Shown: one piece after another, positions 1 to 6,200 of the stretch | Layout: each line of letters starts with the position of its first letter | How positions within the stretch are numbered: position 1 is the stretch's first letter | Source: an uncultured Dyadobacter sp. | GTDB taxonomy: Bacteria > Bacteroidota > Bacteroidia > Cytophagales > Spirosomataceae | Reading direction: 5' to 3' | NCBI GenBank assembly: GCA_937880795.1 | Contig: CALGRQ010000001.1 | Coordinates: 1-6,484, forward strand | DNA length: 6,484 nt | Position numbers and translations under genes: made by a program | The notes under the pieces: generated by a model | Database searches by the model: none | Seen by the model: the letters and a program-made list of their open reading frames with translations, nothing else | Told to the model about the DNA's origin: nothing

Positions 1-1030
1 CGTGCCCCCATTCATGCGCCACCACGTCATCGGAGGCAGTCTGATCACAATAATTGGCTGAAACTCCATTCCAGTTAGCATTGGGGCATTGAATAGTCGG
101 GTTGTTATGCGTCGTAATCATGGGCGAATCCTGATTGTCGTAAGAGGTATGTCCAAATGTATTTTTCATCAGATGATACATTTGTCCCGCTGATTGCACT
201 TCTGACTGCTGCCAAGTATTTAAAGAGCCAGGAAATGCATCTCCTTCTTTCCAGATCCGATTTGTAGCCGGGTTAGCGGAGTCGTAGGTGTTGTTATACA
301 ATCTTCTGTCCAGACCAACACTGTGCATACCTGTAAACTGCTCTACAAGCTCATTGGTATGTGCATCAACAAATACAAACTCCCGGATATCGGCATCATT
401 ACGAACCTCTACTTCATACACAAGATGTTTTTGACCATTATATCCTTGTGCGAGCCCCTTTTGAAACACGTACAAAGTAGTTTGGTGAATTTTCAAAGGA
501 ACTCTTGATTTATCCTCATTTCCTCCAAATTTTTGATCCTCCACAATGCGAAGTGCTCGCGCCTCGGCTGCCTGCTGCGAAATACTTGGTGTAAGCTTCA
601 ATTTATTCACCTGCACGGTATTCCCATTAACCGATGCAATGTCATTGCCCTTATTAAAATGAACTTTCATGACACCATCATAAACCGGAATCCCTTGCAC
701 GAACTTCTGCAAAATCACATGATCCATTCCAAATTGATCCTTGCGCGCGCCTACAACCCGGTACTCATCGCGGTCTGCTTTCATACTCAAAAGCGAACTG
801 TTCTGCCGCACAAAGTTTAGTGCTTTTTCATGCGGCGTTCCACCACTGGCCTTAAAGGCTTTGGAAGCCGGAAATCGCATAAAGCTCACACCGCCCGTAG
901 CTTTATCGATGGTTGTTTTAGCACCTGTCTGAGTTGCAAAAGTGCTTAATTCATTTCGAATATCTTTCTGTCCATATGCCGTAGCAGAAAGCAAGAAAAA
1001 TGTAGCATAAATAAGTAGTGTTTTTCTCAT
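1..1030 (-). CDS. M4 (thermolysin-like) metalloprotease precursor, N-terminal part
   Basis: This is an exported zinc metallopeptidase precursor, cut by the left window edge; 343 codons and one further base are visible. The start at 1030 gives a clean signal peptide: MRKT, then a hydrophobic run to about residue 18, with a likely signal peptidase I site after AYG (residue 20). Residues about 70-125 resemble the FTP (fungalysin/thermolysin propeptide) domain, with QKFVQGIPVYDGVMKVHF at 108-125. Residues about 150-232 look like a PepSY-type inhibitory propeptide ending in VDAHTNELVE. The catalytic domain begins near 235 and includes FGHTSYDNQ (292-300). The last visible residues are HEWGH (339-343), the HEXXH zinc and catalytic motif. 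The downstream Glu zinc ligand and active-site His lie outside the window. Cys315 and Cys328 may form a disulfide. Known of the family: secreted as an inactive zymogen that matures by propeptide cleavage; Bacteroidota members often carry a type IX secretion C-terminal domain, which cannot be checked here. The family call is firm; the substrate is unknown. Confidence 0.93.
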   Translation of the reverse strand, partial: MRKTLLIYATFFLLSATAYGQKDIRNELSTFATQTGAKTTIDKATGGVSFMRFPASKAFKASGGTPHEKALNFVRQNSSLLSMKADRDEYRVVGARKDQFGMDHVILQKFVQGIPVYDGVMKVHFNKGNDIASVNGNTVQVNKLKLTPSISQQAAEARALRIVEDQKFGGNEDKSRVPLKIHQTTLYVFQKGLAQGYNGQKHLVYEVEVRNDADIREFVFVDAHTNELVEQFTGMHSVGLDRRLYNNTYDSANPATNRIWKEGDAFPGSLNTWQQSEVQSAGQMYHLMKNTFGHTSYDNQDSPMITTHNNPTIQCPNANWNGVSANYCDQTASDDVVAHEWGH

Positions 1031-1059
1031 ATAGTGTTATAATTTGGGATGCTTAAAAG

Positions 1060-1067
1060 CAAATGTA
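1060..1067 (-). promoter_or_regulatory. Likely Bacteroidota -7 promoter element for the M4 protease gene
   Basis: Read on the minus strand the bases are TACATTTG, a full match to the Bacteroidota -7 consensus TAnnTTTG, ending 29 bases before the protease ATG. The -33 region, about 18 bases further upstream (1086-1089), is only a T-run (GTTTT), a partial match to the TTTG/TTG element. The predicted 5' leader would be roughly 20-25 bases. The box overlaps a 6-base inverted repeat (AAATGT/ACATTT, 1061-1076), which could be an operator or chance in AT-rich DNA. Confidence 0.45.
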
Positions 1068-1168
1068 TAAACATTTCCCAATTGTAAAACTTTGATCATT
1101 CACCCAAACACCACCAATACACTCAATTCATTGAAAATAAATTAATTACATAAATTAAAAATGTAAAA

Positions 1169-1213
1169 TTTTCTATAAAAAACATGTTTTTATGGATATT
1201 TTTCTATAAAAAA
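1169..1213. repeat. Short direct repeat pair with central palindrome
   Basis: TTTTCTATAAAAAA occurs at 1169-1182 and 1200-1213, copies 31 bases apart, about three helical turns. The palindrome AAAAACATGTTTTT at 1178-1191 overlaps the first copy. It lies about 140-180 bases upstream of the protease start and just downstream of the acetyltransferase stop. It might be a regulator-binding site or a weak transcript-end structure. The low complexity of the sequence makes chance a real alternative. Confidence 0.35.
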
Positions 1214-1258
1214 ACTGTACAATATACACATAATTACAACTTACGAAAGGAGGCTTTA

Positions 1259-1813
1259 TTAATCCAAATCTTTAACCATGTGAAAGTAACGATGGCCCAT
1301 AAACGGCTTCATACCGAGAGCCCTGAAACCCTCCTTTTCATAGAATAATTTGGCACGGGGATTCTCATCGTCTACGATTAATCCCAAACGGCTATATTTG
1401 AGCTGATGTGCGCGTTCGCAAAACGCAACAAGTAGTTTCCGCCCAATACCCTTCCCCTGATGTTCGGTATGAACATTGATGCAATCCAGATAATATTCTC
1501 CCGCTTCGGCTTCGTCATCAACGGTAAAATCAGGATGTGTTTTGCGAATCTGATGTAGTATAGGTTCTCGTAAAGCATGCAACCGTGCCCCATCATATCC
1601 TGTAACCGAACCCACAATTTGTGTTTCCTCTTCCAACACCAGTGTATTTTCGTAACTATACTGATTGTTGGTAGCTCTAAAAAACTGTTTAAAAAAGGGA
1701 ATTGCGTCTTCATATCGATCCGAATTGGCAAAAATACCAGCTATATGCCCCATGGCTAAGAGAAACAATGGTGCAACTTGGTCAGCATCGGCGGGTGTAG
1801 CGGCTCTAATCAT
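1259..1813 (-). CDS. GNAT-family N-acetyltransferase
   Basis: A complete 184-residue protein of the GCN5-related N-acetyltransferase fold, expected to transfer acetyl from acetyl-CoA to an amine in the cytoplasm. The N-terminus MIRAATPADADQVAPL is the usual beta1-alpha1 opening of the fold. Motif A is DCINVHTEHQGKGIGRKLL (110-128), with the acetyl-CoA pyrophosphate-binding loop Q119-G-K-G-I-G124. Motif B is LIVDDENPRAKLFYEKEGF (145-163), with Asn151 and Tyr158 in the positions usually conserved in this family. An acidic insert at about 95-107 (HPDFTVDDEAEAGEYY) precedes the central strand. The length is normal for a stand-alone GNAT. The start is the first ATG, which begins directly at the conserved N-terminal strand; no Shine-Dalgarno sequence precedes it, which is normal in Bacteroidota. 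It is divergent from the oxidoreductase gene and upstream of the protease in the same orientation. The acceptor substrate cannot be deduced. Confidence 0.9.
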   Translation of the reverse strand: MIRAATPADADQVAPLFLLAMGHIAGIFANSDRYEDAIPFFKQFFRATNNQYSYENTLVLEEETQIVGSVTGYDGARLHALREPILHQIRKTHPDFTVDDEAEAGEYYLDCINVHTEHQGKGIGRKLLVAFCERAHQLKYSRLGLIVDDENPRAKLFYEKEGFRALGMKPFMGHRYFHMVKDLD

Positions 1814-2099
1814 ATCTCTAAGTTAAGTACCTATTCGCAATAATCGAACTTCTTTTTCTTTACATACGGCCACCAATTCACTGTTTTTTGTCAATATTTT
1901 GCTTTAATAAAGATTATCATATAAAAAAAGATCAAAATACAGTTAGTACTAATCAAAACACGTAAAGTTTTTAGCATTATTTTACTTTAAAATTGTATTG
2001 TCAATTCTATGCGCTGGAAACCACATTTTTCATAGGAGGATTCCATGGTACATAAAATTGATTCTTCATTTAAAATTCATCAATTACAATTCAATCTAT
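1814..2099. other. Divergent intergenic region between acetyltransferase and oxidoreductase genes
   Basis: This AT-rich 286-base spacer must carry the promoters of both divergent genes. No perfect TAnnTTTG box was found on either strand; the nearest plus-strand match is TATTTTG near 1896, with a one-base-short spacer. A 10-base perfect palindrome, TTAGTACTAA, sits at 1943-1952, and its core is repeated in the next spacer. The right end contains a 20-codon ORF with a strong Shine-Dalgarno sequence, listed separately. An in-frame ATG at 1998 could extend the oxidoreductase by 34 residues, but that extension shows no family similarity. Confidence 0.6.
2034..2040 (+). promoter_or_regulatory. Strong Shine-Dalgarno sequence AGGAGGA
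   Basis: AGGAGGA lies five bases after the AGGAGG core from an ATG at 2045, near-ideal spacing for ribosome binding. It is too far from the oxidoreductase ATG at 2100 to serve that start directly. Strong Shine-Dalgarno sequences are generally depleted ahead of genes in Bacteroidota, so this site stands out against the other starts in the window, none of which has one. Confidence 0.5.
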
Positions 2100-2107
2100 A
2101 TGTCTAA
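2045..2107 (+). CDS. Possible 20-residue leader ORF overlapping the oxidoreductase start
   Basis: An ATG preceded by AGGAGGA opens a 20-codon frame (MVHKIDSSFK and ten more residues) ending at TAA 2105-2107. The stop overlaps the oxidoreductase start: ATG at 2100-2102 lies inside ATGTCTAA, an 8-base overlap in another frame. This is the geometry of translational coupling, in which ribosomes finishing the leader restart on the main gene. The peptide has no run of identical or regulatory amino acids of the classical attenuator type, and no recognised family. It may be a real coupling leader or only chance. Conservation of the stop/start overlap in relatives would decide. Confidence 0.35.
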   Translation: MVHKIDSSFKIHQLQFNLYV

Positions 2108-3224
2108 GAAAATTAATGTTGCAATCGTAGGTCTTGGTTTCGGAGCCGAATTTATCCCCATTTACCAGCAACATCCTCACGCCAATATGTATGCAATTTG
2201 TCAGCGTACAGAATCTAAATTGAACGCGGTAGGTGATCAATATGGCATTGATGTGAGATATACAAGCTATGATGATTTATTAAATGACCCTCAGGTAGAT
2301 GCGGTTCACATCAACTCTCCTATACCCAACCACGCCGAACAAACTTTAAAGGCACTTCGCGCCGGCAAACATGTTGCCTGTACGGTTCCAATGGCCACCA
2401 GTGTGGAGGATTGCCTGGAAATTGTTAAAGCGGTTAAGGAAACAGGCAAAAAATACATGATGATGGAAACGGTGGTATACGCCCGTGAATTCCTGTTTGC
2501 CAAAGAACTATATGAAAAAGGAGAGCTTGGTAAAGTTCAATTCCTAAAAGCAAGTCACCAGCAAGATATGGAAGGCTGGCCTGACTATTGGCCTGGCTTA
2601 CCTCCCATGCATTATGCAACGCACTGCGTAGGACCCGTTGCCGGATTGCTCAAGCTGGAAGCTGAATATGTATCTTGCTTCGGATCAGGCACAATTAGTG
2701 AAGATCTGGTAAAAATCCACAATTCTCCATTCGCCGTAGAGTCTGCACATATCAAATTCAAAGACAGCGACTTGTCTGCCTACGTATACCGTTCACTTTT
2801 TGACGTGGCCCGTCAGTATCGTGAAAGTTTTGAAGTATATGGAAGCAAAAAATCGTTTGAATGGCCATTGATCGAAGGAGAAGATCCCGTAATCCACACC
2901 GCTAAAAAACCTGAACACGAAATTCCACAGCGCGTTGCAACACCGGATTACGCCCATTTACTACCGAAAGAAATTCAACATTTCACTGGTAAAGGGGTAT
3001 ATGATTTAGATGATAATTCCCATTTATCATTTGTTCAAGGTGGTGGCCATGGTGGTTCGCACCCACATTTGGCTCATGAGTTTATCAGCGCGTTGATCGA
3101 AGATCGTGAGCCTTTCCCGAACGCAGCACAATCGGCCAACTGGACAAGCGTAGGTATACTAGCCCATGAATCTGCGATGCAAGGTGGTGCATTGATACAA
3201 CTGCCTGATTTTAAAAACGTTTAA
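2100..3224 (+). CDS. Gfo/Idh/MocA-family oxidoreductase (sugar dehydrogenase-like), lacking the EKP motif
   Basis: A complete 374-residue NAD(P)-dependent oxidoreductase-like protein with no signal peptide, so cytoplasmic. The N-terminal Rossmann fold starts KINVAIVGLGFGAEF, with the dinucleotide loop G11-L-G13-F-G-A16 (the third glycine is Ala). The helix and strand pattern TLKALRAGKHVACTVPMATS (82-101) is the region where the family normally has the EKP motif with the catalytic lysine; here it reads T95-V96-P97. The C-terminal domain has PPMHYATH (168-175), where H171 and H175 fall near the family's usual D-x-G-x-H catalytic segment, and a glycine/histidine-rich loop GGGHGGSHPHLAH (314-326) before the helix EFISAL. 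The start at 2100 is preferred over the in-frame ATG at 1998 because the Rossmann strand begins at once after it. Members act on sugars, inositols or amino-sugar derivatives. The missing lysine suggests altered chemistry or a distinct subfamily. It is followed after 61 bases by the ThuA lipoprotein gene, probably a functional partner. Confidence 0.92.
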   Translation: MSKKINVAIVGLGFGAEFIPIYQQHPHANMYAICQRTESKLNAVGDQYGIDVRYTSYDDLLNDPQVDAVHINSPIPNHAEQTLKALRAGKHVACTVPMATSVEDCLEIVKAVKETGKKYMMMETVVYAREFLFAKELYEKGELGKVQFLKASHQQDMEGWPDYWPGLPPMHYATHCVGPVAGLLKLEAEYVSCFGSGTISEDLVKIHNSPFAVESAHIKFKDSDLSAYVYRSLFDVARQYRESFEVYGSKKSFEWPLIEGEDPVIHTAKKPEHEIPQRVATPDYAHLLPKEIQHFTGKGVYDLDDNSHLSFVQGGGHGGSHPHLAHEFISALIEDREPFPNAAQSANWTSVGILAHESAMQGGALIQLPDFKNV

Positions 3225-3232
3225 TTCTCAGG

Positions 3233-3256
3233 ACCTCGCCCTATACGGGGCGAGGT
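3233..3256 (+). terminator. GC-rich intergenic hairpin (partial terminator or processing/attenuation site)
   Basis: ACCTCGCCC (3233-3241) and GGGCGAGGT (3248-3256) form a perfect 9-bp stem around a 6-base loop, starting 9 bases after the oxidoreductase stop codon. The following bases (AACTAGTACTAATTTATTT) are AT-rich but lack an immediate T-run, so this is not a textbook intrinsic terminator. It could reduce read-through into the lipoprotein gene, stabilise the upstream message or mark a processing site. Confidence 0.55.
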
Positions 3257-3285
3257 AACTAGTACTAATTTATTTAATTATTTAA

Positions 3286-6200
3286 ATGAAAACCAAAGCC
3301 TTATCCCTTCTATTTGGTATTGTCCTGCTGGGCTGTGCCGTGCAACCTTCTTCACAAAAGGCATCGCTTTCAGCGGAAACCTCCCAGAATGCGAAAAAGG
3401 CCCGCCGTCTGGAAATCCTGTTTTTGGGAGATAAAGAAGGGCATCATAAACCCGCTGAAAGAGTTCCGCAAATTATGGCGGCGCTGGGCCCAAAAGGGTT
3501 CAACTTTACCTATACCGACGACCTTGAAGACCTCAATCCCGAAACCCTAGGCAAATATGACGCCTTGATGCTTTTCGCAAACTGGGATTCCATAGCTCCC
3601 CAACAAGCTAAATCGTTACTTGATTTCGTAGCCAGCGGAAAGGGATTCATCCCCGTTCACTGTGCTTCATACTCGTTCCGCAACAATCCCGAAATCGTTA
3701 AACTGATGGGTGGACAGTTCTGGAGACATACCTGGGATACCATCCAACCTGTTTGGGCTAAACCTGAACACCCGGCTATTGATGGTGTAAAACCATTTAA
3801 AACCGTTGATGAAACCTATCTTCATAAATTTCTACAACCGGACAACATCGTACTTACTGAAAGGCTTGTCCAGGCTGATCAGGAAAAAGATAAACCGGGC
3901 CGCGTCAATGAGCCTTATACATGGGTTCGCACGCATGGTAAAGGACGCGTGTTTTACACCGCCTATGGCCATGACGAACGTACCTGGGCTACAAAGGGGT
4001 TTCAGGATTTAATTGAAAAAGGTATTCGCTGGGCCGTAAATGACGACGCACGCGCAGCACTGGCCGCACTCAATCCAAAACCATTTGAGTACCGCGCAGC
4101 TGTTTTACCCAACTACGAACAACGCCCGGGGCAGCAGTTGCAACAATTACCCCTTTCACCGGAAGAATCGGTGAAACATATTCAAATCCCTGTTGATTTT
4201 ACTCTAGATGTGTTTGCGCACGAACCGGATGTAATGCATCCGATTGCCATGACCTGGGACGAACGTGGCAGATTGTTTGTACTGATCACCAAGGATTATC
4301 CCAATGAAAGAAAAGATACCGGCGGAAATGACTATATCCTCATATGCGAGGACACCAACGGAGACGGGAAAGCCGATAAATTCACCAAGTTCTCTGATGA
4401 CCTGAGTATACCGACTGGTATGGTCTTCGCCAACGGCGGCCTCATCGTTTCACAGGCTCCACATATGCTTTTCTTGCAGGATACAGATGGTGACGACAAA
4501 GCGGATGTGAAGAAAGTACTGTTTTCAGGGTTCGGAACCTTCGACACCCATGCAGGTCCATCTAATTTACATTACGGATTCGACAACTGGGTATATGGTT
4601 CAGTAGGATACTCCGGCTTTAAAGGGAAATTGGCTAAGGGAGATTCTCTTAATTTCGGACAGGCTCTATTCCGGTTCAAACCCGATGGTACGGAAATGGA
4701 AGTTGTCGCTAAAACATCTAACAATACCTGGGGACTCGGCTTTAACGAAGCAGGTGACTTATTTGGCTCTACCGCCAATAACGCTCACGGGTGGTATAGC
4801 GCCATCCCGAACCGTTATTTTGGAAAAAGCAAGGTGGACAACGGAAGCCGTAGCACCGATACGCACAAGGATATGCAGCCAATTACGGAAAAAGTACGCC
4901 AAGTGGATGTTTTCGGTGGATTTACCGCAGCAGCAGGCCATAATTTTTACACAGCACGGGCCTATCCAAAAAAATACTGGAATAGAGCTGCATTTGTTTC
5001 CGAACCAACCGGGCACATTTTGCACCAGAATTTTATGGCTAAAAAAGGAACCGATTTTGAGGATGTCCTCGGCTTTAACCTCCTTGCCGGTGCCGACGAA
5101 TGGGTAGCTCCTGTATTTGCAGAAGTAGGTCCGGATGGCGCCGTGTGGGTAGCAGACTGGTATAGCTATATCATTCAGCACAACCCAACCCCGCATGGAT
5201 CTGAAAATGGCAAAGGAAATGCATACGAAACCCCACTACGCGATTTTACGCATGGCCGCCTGTATCGCATCGCCTACAAAAACGCACCCGTTTACAAGCC
5301 GATTACACTTAGCAAAAGCCGCCCAGACGAGCTGGTAGCTACGCTAAAAAATACGAATATGCTTTGGAGAAGACATGCTCAAAGAATGCTGGTAGAGCGT
5401 GGAAACAAAGATGTTGTATCAAAACTGGTAGAATTGCTTAAAGACAAATCAGTGGATGAAGTGGGCCTAAATACCTCTGTAATCCACGCCTTATGGACTT
5501 TACAGGGACTTAATGCCATTGGTGATGCGCAGGTTTTACCGACAGTTCTTGAAACCCTGAAACATCCGTCCAACGATGTACGCAAAACAGCCGTACAGGT
5601 ATTGCCCCGTACCGCAGCCAGTGCACAATCACTTTTAGCTGTGGATGCCTTGCACGACAAAGAGCCACTAGTGGTCTTGAATACGCTGTTGGCGCTTTCC
5701 GAGATTCCTTATTCAGCGGAATCAGAAAAAGCAATTTTGAACTTACTGGATACCTACTCGCAAGCCGACGACCGCTGGATGCCAGACGCATTTGCAGCTG
5801 TATTGAACGCACAAGATGGTAAACTTTTAACGAAATATTTGGCACAGCGCGCAGGAAAAGCGGGATCAACGACACCAGCTTCCAAAGCAGATGCAAAATC
5901 AGCTTCTTCCCATGCAACTATGGATCATAGCCAGCACGGAGCAAATAAAGTAACCGTTCAGGGTACAGCAGAATTGGCCATTACCAACATCACCATTGAC
6001 CCTGAAACACCCTACGTACGTGAAAATGCACGCGTAACCATAGAAATTACCAACCAGGGTAGCGTAGCTGTACCGAAAGGCGTAGTACCTGTTGTGAATG
6101 TTGGTATCCGCAGCCGCTCGCTCAATACCAACTACATCAGTAAGCAACTGGTAAATGGTATTGCGCCGGGTGAAACCATCAAATTAACCGAAGGCAACAA

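Larger units (their letters stand above)
1031..1258. other. AT-rich spacer between the protease and acetyltransferase genes
   Basis: No coding region is apparent. Apart from the likely protease promoter near 1060, it holds a 14-base direct repeat, TTTTCTATAAAAAA at 1169-1182 and 1200-1213 (31-base period). Between and overlapping the copies is a perfect 14-base palindrome, AAAAACATGTTTTT, at 1178-1191. No GC-rich hairpin followed by a T-run was found that would clearly terminate the acetyltransferase transcript on the minus strand. The two minus-strand genes could therefore be separate units or loosely linked. Confidence 0.6.

Noticed and set aside
323..932. Three plus-strand open frames (323-508, 533-820, 741-932)
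   Set aside because: They lie opposite the M4 protease frame, whose signal peptide, propeptide and HEXXH motif fully account for the DNA; the translated products look like no protein family.
1245..1280. Shine-Dalgarno-like GAAAGGAGG on the plus strand near 1245-1253
   Set aside because: The next plus-strand ATG (1278) is followed at once by a TGA stop, and the DNA downstream is the acetyltransferase gene on the other strand.
1378..1759. Open frames overlapping the acetyltransferase on both strands (1378-1731 minus, 1577-1759 plus)
   Set aside because: They are alternative frames of a clear GNAT gene with intact motifs A and B, and show no domain features.
1831..1905. TTGACA on the minus strand upstream of the acetyltransferase as a sigma70-type -35 box
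   Set aside because: The nearest -10-like sequence (TATGTA) is about 22 bases away, too far, and Bacteroidota do not normally use this consensus.
1998..2099. N-terminal extension of the oxidoreductase from the ATG at 1998
   Set aside because: The 34 added residues show no family similarity and would displace the Rossmann strand from the N-terminus; the ATG at 2100 directly precedes the conserved KINVAIVGLG segment.
3314..4012. Plus-strand frames 3314-3550 and 3806-4012 as separate small genes
   Set aside because: They are out-of-frame readings inside the ThuA-like domain of the lipoprotein.
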